Positions 57,679 to 64,000 of a stretch of DNA of 64,000 bases are shown piece after piece. Numbering within the stretch: position 1 is the stretch's first letter; each line of letters starts with the position of its first letter. Both the position numbers and the translations under genes were made by a program. The notes below the pieces were generated by a model. The model ran no database searches. It saw only the letters and a list, made by a program, of their open reading frames with translations, and was not told the DNA's origin. This DNA comes from Sporosarcina sp. P13. GTDB taxonomy: Bacteria; Bacillota; Bacilli; Bacillales_A; Planococcaceae. Where the stretch lies: positions 118,241-182,240 of the forward strand of contig NZ_PDYM01000002.1 in assembly GCF_002743055.1 (NCBI RefSeq), written 5' to 3'.

Positions 57679-58791
57679 TTATGGACGTTGGAGCATGCGA
57701 TCAAGAGCTGCAATCGCTTCTGCTGAAGTCGCGTCATCTACTTTAATAATATTTTGTTCAGCACCTTCGACAATGCTTTCTAAACACCATAGCAAGTGTG
57801 GTAAGTCGATCCGGTTCATCGTTAAGCAAGGACACATTAGCGGATTCAGTGAGACGATATCTTGTTCGGGATGATTTTCTATTAAACGGTTGACCAAGTT
57901 CATCTCTGTGCCGATCGCCCACTTCGTTCCTGGCGCCGCCGCTTCGATTTGATCGATAATATATTTCGTCGATCCGTCGTCATCTGATAGCATAACGACT
58001 TCGTGCGAACATTCCGGATGAACAATAATCTTGCGGTCCGGCTCAGTCTCTCGTAAATTTTCGATGTTAGCGACAGTGAAATTTTCGTGTACGGAACAAT
58101 GGCCTTTCCACAAAATCACTTGGCAGTCGTCATCTTGTCCGTCATACTCCAGCACATCTGTGATCGGATTCCATACTGCCATATGATCGAGTCGCACACC
58201 GAGTCCATATGCTGTATTACGACCTAAATGCTGATCAGGTAAAAATAAGATTCGTTTCTTCTGTGTAAATGCCCATTCTACGATCTCTGCCGCATTCGAA
58301 GATGTCACCGTTGCACCGCCATGACGCCCGACAAAGGCTTTAATCGCAGCAGTCGAGTTAACGTATGTCAATGGGACAATCGTGTCACCGAAACGTTCCT
58401 GTAAGTCCGCCCACGCACGTTCAGTCTGGAAGATATCCGCCATATCCGCCATGGAGCAACCCGCACGCATATCAGGTAAATACACTTTCTGATTAGCAGT
58501 CGTTAAAATGTCTGCTGTTTCTGCCATGAAGTGTACGCCACAAAAGACAATATGCTCCGCTTGTTCATTCGCCGCACATATTTGTGCCAATTGTAGTGAA
58601 TCACCCGTCGCATCAGCGAATTGGATGACTTCATTCTTCTGATAATGATGCCCCGGAATGAATAATTTTGTACCGAGTGTTTCTTTAAAGCTGTAAATCT
58701 TCTCTTCCATTTCCTCAACCGAATACGTTTTATAGCGATCAGGTAACATAGCTCCAGCTTGTGACTTCACTACATCCATAATTGACATCAT
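57679..58791 (-). CDS. nadA: Quinolinate synthase
   Basis: NadA condenses iminoaspartate with dihydroxyacetone phosphate to quinolinate, using a 4Fe-4S cluster. The 370-residue protein has [10 protein letters not shown] near 47, [14 protein letters not shown] near 83 with the first cluster cysteine, HPECSHEV near 235 and [16 protein letters not shown] near 320. This is the long Bacillus-type form. The ATG follows AGGAGGACTG. It comes two bases after nadC. The nifS gene across the divergent region probably builds its cluster. Confidence 0.97.
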   Translation of the reverse strand: MMSIMDVVKSQAGAMLPDRYKTYSVEEMEEKIYSFKETLGTKLFIPGHHYQKNEVIQFADATGDSLQLAQICAANEQAEHIVFCGVHFMAETADILTTANQKVYLPDMRAGCSMADMADIFQTERAWADLQERFGDTIVPLTYVNSTAAIKAFVGRHGGATVTSSNAAEIVEWAFTQKKRILFLPDQHLGRNTAYGLGVRLDHMAVWNPITDVLEYDGQDDDCQVILWKGHCSVHENFTVANIENLRETEPDRKIIVHPECSHEVVMLSDDDGSTKYIIDQIEAAAPGTKWAIGTEMNLVNRLIENHPEQDIVSLNPLMCPCLTMNRIDLPHLLWCLESIVEGAEQNIIKVDDATSAEAIAALDRMLQRP

Positions 58792-58793
58792 CT

Positions 58794-59642
58794 TCAGTCC
58801 TCCTGCTTTCTCATTTGTATAGTAGCACTAATATCTGCGGCGATGACCGAGTGCGTTAATGCACCGACTGATATATAATCGACTCCCGTTTGACCGTAGG
58901 AAGCAATCGTTTGTTCCGTAATCATGCCGGATGCTTCCGTGATGATATGTGACGGAACGAGAGGCAACCATTCGCTAATTTGTGCTGGTGTACGATTATC
59001 AAACATAATAATATCGGGTCTTGCTTGCACCGCTTCTTGTAGTTGTTCTAGCGTTTCAATTTCCACTTCTATTTTGACAGTATGTCCTAGACGTTCGCGC
59101 AATTGTGATACAGCTACTGTAATTGAACCCGCATACGCCAAATGATTATCTTTTAACATCACTGCATCATATAAGCCATTACGGTGATTAAAACCACCAC
59201 CTGTTCGAACAGCGTATTTATCTAACATTCGTAAACCTGGCGCTGTTTTCCGTGTATCACACACCCGTGCCTCTGTCGTTTCAAGCAACTTCACTAAATG
59301 TGCCGTTTTCGTCGCGATCGCACTCATTCGTTGGATGCAATTCAAGATCACACGTTCAGCCGATAATAGTTTACGTACTGAACCGACAGCACTAGCTAGC
59401 ACTTGCTTGTTCTCCATCGCATCCCCGTCCTGTACGAAATAGGTCACTTGAATCGCAGGATCCATCAATCGGAAACCTTCTGTAATGATATCCTTCCCAC
59501 AAAAAATGCCTGCTTCTTTCGCAATCAACTGCATTTCTCCGATGGCATCGTCTGGAAACAATGTGTCAGCAGATAAATCGCCATCTCCTAAATCTTCTAT
59601 GAAAAATTGTTCCAACATCGAAACTAATTTAATTCTATTCAT
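58794..59642 (-). CDS. nadC: Nicotinate-nucleotide pyrophosphorylase (carboxylating)
   Basis: NadC converts quinolinate and PRPP to NaMN. The 282-residue protein has [14 protein letters not shown] near 16-29, [20 protein letters not shown] near 135-154, which holds substrate-binding residues, and VEVETLEQ-like [13 protein letters not shown] near 195. It is the first gene of the nadC-nadA unit, opposite nifS. nadB, which makes the iminoaspartate, is usually the first gene of this operon but is missing here. Confidence 0.97.
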   Translation of the reverse strand: MNRIKLVSMLEQFFIEDLGDGDLSADTLFPDDAIGEMQLIAKEAGIFCGKDIITEGFRLMDPAIQVTYFVQDGDAMENKQVLASAVGSVRKLLSAERVILNCIQRMSAIATKTAHLVKLLETTEARVCDTRKTAPGLRMLDKYAVRTGGGFNHRNGLYDAVMLKDNHLAYAGSITVAVSQLRERLGHTVKIEVEIETLEQLQEAVQARPDIIMFDNRTPAQISEWLPLVPSHIITEASGMITEQTIASYGQTGVDYISVGALTHSVIAADISATIQMRKQED

Positions 59643-59673
59643 CTATATCCCCCTATACACTACTTTACTAAGT

Positions 59674-59695
59674 TGTCTTTACACCTATCTTTACA
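59674..59695. promoter_or_regulatory. Candidate NiaR operator in the nadC-nifS divergent region
   Basis: TGTCTTTACA and TATCTTTACA are direct repeats 12 bases apart, placed between the divergent genes nadC and nifS. A third weaker TATCTTTCTA follows at about 59699. The niacin repressor NiaR encoded nearby is expected to control both units. The site is inferred from position and repetition only. Confidence 0.55.
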
Positions 59696-59751
59696 TATTT
59701 ATCTTTCTATGACAAGATGAATACATTATTTATTATAGGAGGTCATTCATT

Positions 59752-60903
59752 TTGCACTATTTTGATTACGCAGCAACGACTCCCTTACACAAGGAAGCGG
59801 CAGAAGTATATGTAGCAGTCGCGCAACAAGAATTTGGCAATACGACGAGTTTGCATGATGAAGGTGGGGCCGCGCAAAATATTTTAAGGCAATGCCGCGA
59901 ACGATTGAGCGAGATGCTAGGGGTACATCCTGCAGGTCTTTATTTCACTTCCGGCGGCACGGAAAGTAATTCATTAGCCTTGATTTCCCTCGCGTATGCG
60001 GCTAGAAATAATGGTAAACACATAATTTTAACCGCTGCGGAGCATCCTTCCCTACACTCAGCAGCAGCTTATTTAGAGGAGCAAGGCTTTCGAATCACCA
60101 ACATTTCATTTACGTCAGAAGGACTTATTGATCTGCAAGAACTTGAACAAGCCATTACAGAAGAGACGATTGTCGTATCGGTTCAGCATTGCAATCCCGA
60201 AATCGGCACCATTCAACCGATTCGTGCCGTCTATGATTTGGTGAAGTCTAAAGGTATTCTGTTACATAGTGACTGCGTCCAATCATTCGGCAAAATAGAT
60301 GTTCGTGACATCAGCCCATACGTAGATAGCTTATCGTTATCGAGCCATAAACTGTACGGTCCTAAAGGGGTGGGTGCAGTTTATATTAATCCTCGTATTC
60401 GGGCTGTGCCGTTATTCCCAGGCGCTGTTCAGGAGAAAGGGTTTCGTGGCGGGACCGTCAATGTACCTGGCATCACGGCATTTTTGAGAGCCGCTGAGCT
60501 TACAGAAGCGACAAATGATTACGAGAAGTATGAAGCGTTACGTACAGTCGTAATGAATACATTACTATCGCGTCAAGAACTCTTTACGTTTTACGGCACG
60601 TCACAATCACAATTGCCTCATATTATCGGACTATGCGTCAATCGTTCGGAAGGACAACTAATTATGTTAGAATTAAATAGACGAGGATTTGCGGTGTCCA
60701 CGGGAAGTGCGTGTCAAGTAGGTCAGCAACAATCTTCTACTACGATGACTGCGATGAAGATCCCAGCTACTGAGGCAAAAGGATTAGTACGGATTTCATT
60801 CGGACAATCATCCACTCTAGAAAACGCACAGCAACTGGCAGATGCGTTACTGGATATCGCCATGACACTAAATAATAAAAATGAAAAAATAGCTATACGT
60901 TAG
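59752..60903 (+). CDS. nifS: Cysteine desulfurase NifS-like, linked to NAD synthesis
   Basis: This second cysteine desulfurase of the window is expected to help assemble the NadA iron-sulfur cluster, as for Bacillus subtilis NifS. The 383-residue protein starts MHYFDYAATTPLHKEAAEVY (TTG start behind ATAGGAGGTC), has the PLP lysine in LSSHKLYGPKGVGAVY near 200 and the catalytic cysteine in VSTGSACQVGQQQ near 321. It differs clearly from YrvO at 49977 in the cysteine loop. It is divergent from nadC-nadA and is followed at once by niaR. Confidence 0.94.
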   Translation: MHYFDYAATTPLHKEAAEVYVAVAQQEFGNTTSLHDEGGAAQNILRQCRERLSEMLGVHPAGLYFTSGGTESNSLALISLAYAARNNGKHIILTAAEHPSLHSAAAYLEEQGFRITNISFTSEGLIDLQELEQAITEETIVVSVQHCNPEIGTIQPIRAVYDLVKSKGILLHSDCVQSFGKIDVRDISPYVDSLSLSSHKLYGPKGVGAVYINPRIRAVPLFPGAVQEKGFRGGTVNVPGITAFLRAAELTEATNDYEKYEALRTVVMNTLLSRQELFTFYGTSQSQLPHIIGLCVNRSEGQLIMLELNRRGFAVSTGSACQVGQQQSSTTMTAMKIPATEAKGLVRISFGQSSTLENAQQLADALLDIAMTLNNKNEKIAIR

Positions 60904-60914
60904 AGGTGAGGATT

Positions 60915-61454
60915 TTGCGTCATAAAGGAAAAATAGCAGGAGAAGAGCGACGACAGCTTATTCTTCGCACATTGCAAGAGGCCGGACGTCCTGTAACTGG
61001 AGGAGAACTTGGAGAATTAACAGATGTTAGTAGACAAGTGATAGTTAGCGATATTAATTTATTGAAGGCGAAAAAAGAGCCGATCATCGCGACCAATCAA
61101 GGGTATTTATACACGGCAATTCCTGAAGCGACAGAAGAGTTTGAACGCATTATTGTCTGTCGACATGCCCCTGAACAGACCGAAGAGGAATTAAATATTT
61201 TAGTAGACCACGGCGTGACCGTTAAAGATGTGCGCGTGGAACATTCCGTTTATGGTGATGTACGCGCATCTATTTTGGTATCGAATCGCCAAGAAGTGAA
61301 AGCTTTCATCGCCCAGATTCAACATGCGAAAGCACCTTATTTACTTAATTTAGATGATAGCGGGATTCATTTGCATACGATCTCTGCTCCGCGCGAAGAA
61401 CAATTACAGCAAGCGCAAGACGCATTAAAAATAGCGGGATTTCTAGTTGAATAA
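60915..61454 (+). CDS. niaR: Niacin-responsive transcription repressor NiaR (YrxA)
   Basis: NiaR senses nicotinate and represses NAD synthesis and niacin uptake genes. The 179-residue protein has an N-terminal winged helix (RRQLILRTLQEAGRPVTGGEL, SRQVIVSDINLLKAK near 43-57) and a C-terminal 3H domain with its three histidines (CRHAPEQTEEEL near 78, VEHSVYGDV near 105, GIHLHTI near 155). The GTG at 60906 lies in the AGAGGTGAGG site, so the TTG at 60915 is chosen. It is paired with nifS. Confidence 0.92.
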   Translation: MRHKGKIAGEERRQLILRTLQEAGRPVTGGELGELTDVSRQVIVSDINLLKAKKEPIIATNQGYLYTAIPEATEEFERIIVCRHAPEQTEEELNILVDHGVTVKDVRVEHSVYGDVRASILVSNRQEVKAFIAQIQHAKAPYLLNLDDSGIHLHTISAPREEQLQQAQDALKIAGFLVE

Positions 61455-61481
61455 ATCGATTTGTTCATTGATGCGAAAATC

Positions 61482-61527
61482 AAAAAAATCACGTTTCAAA
61501 GCAGTGCATACCGCCTTTGAAACGTGA
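61482..61527 (-). terminator. Terminator of the mhqO-mhqD unit
   Basis: TCACGTTTCAAAG pairs perfectly with CTTTGAAACGTGA; on the minus strand TTTTTTTG follows. On the plus strand no U-tract follows, so it may only weakly end niaR. Confidence 0.85.
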
Positions 61528-61632
61528 CTATTAACAAAATAAAATACTTCACCTACATTACTTGACAAAGAACCGCTTAAGACTTGCATTAGTAAAAGCT
61601 AATCCAGGATTGAAATCACGCGTGTTCGCAGC

Positions 61633-62238
61633 TTAAAATACATTCAAATACCATTTACTAGCTACTTCAACTTCTCCCGCTGTTAATTGATGACCTTTAT
61701 TGTCCCAAAAAATTTCAACATTTGCATTCGCTTGTTCCAATAATGATTGTAATTCTTCAGCCTCTTCTGGTGGACACATCGGATCATTGCTACCTGCAGC
61801 AATAAACACAGGTTTTCCAGACAAATCTGGAAGCTCAATTCCCCTTCTTGGCACCATAGGATGATGAAGGATTGCACCTTTTAAAGCATGTTGATAATGA
61901 AATAATAAACTAGCAGCTATATTCGCTCCATTTGAATACCCGATAGCAATAATATTCGTACGGTCAAATTCATATTTTTCGGCAGCTTCATCAAGAAACT
62001 CATATAATTCTTTCGTCCGGAATATAAGATCTTCTTCATCAAACACGCCTTCAGCTAACCTTTTGAAAAAGCGCGGCATGCCATTTTCTGTAACATTCCC
62101 ACGAACACTTAACACGGAAGCCTCCTTATCAATTCTTTCTGCAAGTGGCAATAGGTCTAATTCGTTCCCTCCAGTTCCGTGAAGAATTAATAAAGTTGGT
62201 TTGGTGCTATCTTTTCCTTTTTGAAATACGTGTTTCAT
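61633..62238 (-). CDS. mhqD: Alpha/beta hydrolase, MhqD-like carboxylesterase
   Basis: MhqD is a carboxylesterase-type hydrolase induced by methylhydroquinone in Bacillus subtilis under MhqR. The 201-residue protein has LHGTGGNELDLLPLA near 19-33 (oxyanion region), the nucleophile elbow GYSNGAN near 105, the acid region AAGSNDPMCPP near 152 and the catalytic His in DNKGHQLTAGE near 180. The exact substrate is unknown. It lies 38 bases after mhqO. Assignment rests on this context. Confidence 0.85.
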   Translation of the reverse strand: MKHVFQKGKDSTKPTLLILHGTGGNELDLLPLAERIDKEASVLSVRGNVTENGMPRFFKRLAEGVFDEEDLIFRTKELYEFLDEAAEKYEFDRTNIIAIGYSNGANIAASLLFHYQHALKGAILHHPMVPRRGIELPDLSGKPVFIAAGSNDPMCPPEEAEELQSLLEQANANVEIFWDNKGHQLTAGEVEVASKWYLNVF

Positions 62239-62276
62239 GTTACATCCCCCTCAAATATCTGTACTTCCACAGAAGC

Positions 62277-63221
62277 TTAGGTTTCTTCCAATTCTCTTAC
62301 TGTAATTGGAATAAATTTACGTTCAAGTTGTTCTCTGTTCTGTTCATATTGCGCTGGTAATTTCAATTGTTGTCCCATCGTGTCCACCGACTCATCATGG
62401 GCAAAACCAGGAGGATCTGTAGCAATTTCAAATAAAATTTCTCCGTGCTCTCTAAAGTAAATCGCATGGAAGTAGTTTCTATCCTTAACAGAAGTGACAC
62501 CATAACCTTTTTCTGAAACATGTTCTTGCCATTCCAATTGGTCATTGTCATCAATCGCTCTCCATGCAATATGATGAACTGTTCCAACACCCATTTGACC
62601 TTTTCCGGTTGCTGTTGCTTTAAGATCGATTGTATTTCCAATATCGGCGGATGAACGGAAACGGATATAGTCTCCCTCTTTTCCGATCAATTCAAGTCCC
62701 ATGACTTTTTCTAAAAGTTCAGCTGTTTTATTTGGCTGAGCAGAAAATAAAGTTGCACCAGCGAATCCTTTAATTGCTACTTCGGGTGTTACGCCTCCAA
62801 ACGTCCATGAGTTACGTTCACCTTCCGCCCGCTCAACAATTTCTAGTCGCAGTCCATGAGGGTCATCAAATTGTACGTATTGCTCACCGAATCGTTCTGT
62901 TTTGGTTACTGGTACGTTAAACGTTTCCAACCTTTGTTCCCAAAACTTTAGCGCTCCCTTAGGAACAACGTAAGAAGTTACACCTACTTGGCCATCTCCT
63001 ATTTTTCCTTGATACGCATTAGCCCACGGGAAAAATGTGATTATCGTACCTGGTTTGCCACCTTCATTACCAAAATATAAATGGTACGTGCCGGGATCAT
63101 CAAAATTAACCGTCTGCTTCACTAAACGTAAACCTAAAACTCCAGCATAAAAATCTATATTTTCTTGCGGATGACCAACTATCGCTGTGATATGATGGAT
63201 CCCACTTATTTTCTTCGTCAT
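62277..63221 (-). CDS. mhqO: Ring-cleaving dioxygenase MhqO-like (VOC family)
   Basis: MhqO-type enzymes are extradiol-like dioxygenases thought to open hydroquinone or catechol rings. The 314-residue protein has two VOC (glyoxalase) modules. Metal ligands are expected in GIHHITAIVG near 7-16, VHHIAWRA near 215 and the glutamate in GEILFEIATDPPGF near 265. The ATG follows TGGAGTGAAA. Upstream, between it and mhqR, lies a candidate MhqR box. It forms a unit with mhqD. Confidence 0.9.
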   Translation of the reverse strand: MTKKISGIHHITAIVGHPQENIDFYAGVLGLRLVKQTVNFDDPGTYHLYFGNEGGKPGTIITFFPWANAYQGKIGDGQVGVTSYVVPKGALKFWEQRLETFNVPVTKTERFGEQYVQFDDPHGLRLEIVERAEGERNSWTFGGVTPEVAIKGFAGATLFSAQPNKTAELLEKVMGLELIGKEGDYIRFRSSADIGNTIDLKATATGKGQMGVGTVHHIAWRAIDDNDQLEWQEHVSEKGYGVTSVKDRNYFHAIYFREHGEILFEIATDPPGFAHDESVDTMGQQLKLPAQYEQNREQLERKFIPITVRELEET

Positions 63222-63272
63222 TTATTTTCACTCCTCATTTAATATAACGTATACAATTAACAATAATTGCTA

Positions 63273-63290
63273 TATTATCAATTCGAGGTA
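63273..63290 (-). promoter_or_regulatory. Candidate MhqR operator upstream of mhqO
   Basis: The minus strand reads TACCTCGAATTGATAATA, close to the Bacillus subtilis MhqR box as I remember it (TATCTCGAATTCGAGATA-like), with the left half well kept and the right half degenerate. It lies about 50 bases upstream of mhqO. Confidence 0.5.
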
Positions 63291-63302
63291 TAAGAATAAA
63301 AA

Positions 63303-63752
63303 TTACATATTTTGCGCATGGAAGCCTAATTTTTTTAGTTGTTCAATTAGTTCTTCTTTTTCTTTTATGTCTAATCCACTAAAAATTTCTTTTATAGCTT
63401 TTTTATGTTTCGGAAAGACTTCATTCATCAGTTCTGTTCCATCAGTTGTTATGGTTGCATGTATTACACGTCGATCTTTCGGACAAGGTTTTCTCTTTAA
63501 CAAGTTTTTCTTTTCTAACTTATCTACTACATACGTAATACTACTACTCGCGATCAACACTTTCTCACCGATTTTTTGTATCGGTTGATCGCCTTTACTG
63601 TAAATTAACTCGAGAACAGCAAATTCTGTTGGATTTAACCCTAAACATTTTATATCTTCTTCAACACGTTTTCTTATTGACTCTAAAGCTCGTGTTAGTA
63701 CGACAAATAATTTTAGTGATAATGCCTCTTCCTGCTGATTTTTAGTATCCAT
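63303..63752 (-). CDS. mhqR: MarR family repressor MhqR-like
   Basis: MhqR represses azoreductase, dioxygenase and hydrolase genes and is inactivated by quinone-like compounds. The 149-residue MarR protein starts MDTKNQQEEALSLKLFVVL and has the winged helix with IGEKVLIASSSITYVVDKLE near 60-79 and KRKPCPKDRRVIHATIT near 85-101. One cysteine lies near residue 36 (KCLGLNP) and one in the wing (PCPKDRR). The ATG at 63752 follows AAGGGATGG; the longer frame to 63806 has no site. It sits directly upstream of mhqO on the same strand. Confidence 0.88.
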   Translation of the reverse strand: MDTKNQQEEALSLKLFVVLTRALESIRKRVEEDIKCLGLNPTEFAVLELIYSKGDQPIQKIGEKVLIASSSITYVVDKLEKKNLLKRKPCPKDRRVIHATITTDGTELMNEVFPKHKKAIKEIFSGLDIKEKEELIEQLKKLGFHAQNM

Positions 63753-63867
63753 ATTTACCATCCCTTTTATTTTTGTTGGATTTTTATTAACTAAATAACG
63801 GTTCAAGTAATCACTATAAATCAGAAAGCGATGATTATCTACTATGTGATAAAAAAATCACTATTCA

Positions 63868-64000
63868 TTATGCTGGATTGACTTGAAGTTCTACCATTAT
63901 TTTAATATCATCGCCTACTAGTACGCCGCCTGTTTCTAACGCTTGGTTCCAAGTTAGACCAAATTCTTTTCTAGAAATCTTTGTTTCCGTTTCAAAACCA
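63868..64000 (-). CDS. YceI family protein, C-terminal part (cut by window edge)
   Basis: Only the last 43 codons are visible. They read GFETETKISRKEFGLTWNQA and end VELQVNPA, the typical C-terminus of YceI-like lipocalin-fold proteins that bind polyprenyl or other isoprenoid lipids. In Bacillus and Staphylococcus relatives such genes often lie beside MarR or quinone-stress genes. A weak GTGAT/ATCAC hairpin with TTTTTTT loop follows at 63846-63861. Start, length and signal peptide lie outside the window. Confidence 0.82.
   Translation of the reverse strand, partial: GFETETKISRKEFGLTWNQALETGGVLVGDDIKIMVELQVNPA

Overview
This window is a core-chromosome segment of an endospore-forming Bacillota, order Bacillales. 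It carries spoIIP, gpr, pro-sigK, yqfC and yqfD, a CIRCE-controlled hrcA operon, tRNA-sensing T-box leaders and several TTG or GTG starts. The gene order follows the Bacillus subtilis recO-to-nadA region closely, but some genes usual there are missing. Protein sequences and local rearrangements suggest Planococcaceae, Sporosarcina-like; that genus guess is inference. Most genes lie on the minus strand, so the text order below runs from the 3' ends of operons.

Positions 1-10031 (minus): recO (cut by the window edge), era, cdd, dgkA, ybeY, pgpH, phoH, yqfD, yqfC, an unknown tail-rich membrane protein, floA and nfeD. These cover ribosome maturation (era, ybeY), c-di-AMP turnover (pgpH), sporulation (yqfCD) and membrane domain organisation (floA, nfeD). 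Positions 10411-20542: rpsU, deoC and the heat-shock operon hrcA-grpE-dnaK-dnaJ-prmA-rsmE-mtaB with a CIRCE operator and a sigma-A promoter, then hemW. Positions 20612-25913: lepA, spoIIP, gpr, the plus-strand rpsT, and holA.

Positions 26039-27243 are the only clearly accessory stretch: two very small plus-strand genes flank about 0.9 kb of non-coding DNA with a three-unit modular repeat array and several long hairpins. Positions 27308-35873 (minus) hold the competence genes comEC, comEB and comEA, then yqeM-rsfS-yqeK-nadD-yhbY-aroE-yqeH-yqeG, a ribosome assembly, NAD and shikimate cluster. An uninterrupted pro-sigK lies on the plus strand at 36030. Positions 36842-51558 (minus) hold a 26-residue membrane microprotein, mtnN, yrrS, greA, udk, trmR, mltG, the alaS-ireB-ruvX-yrzB operon behind an alanine T-box, and recD2, yrrB, mnmA, yrvO and cymR. 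rarA follows on the plus strand.

Positions 53007-64000 hold a lipoprotein gene, ilvE, proBA behind a proline-type T-box, nadC-nadA facing nifS-niaR across a shared regulatory region, and a quinone/catechol-stress cluster (mhqD, mhqO, mhqR) with a candidate MhqR box. The window ends inside a YceI-family gene. I see no CRISPR array, rRNA, tRNA, intact insertion sequence or prophage. The strongest candidates for something undescribed are the repeat and hairpin array at 26.2-26.9 kb, two unrecognised microproteins, and a terminator hairpin whose 3' arm seems to double as the yqfC ribosome-binding site.
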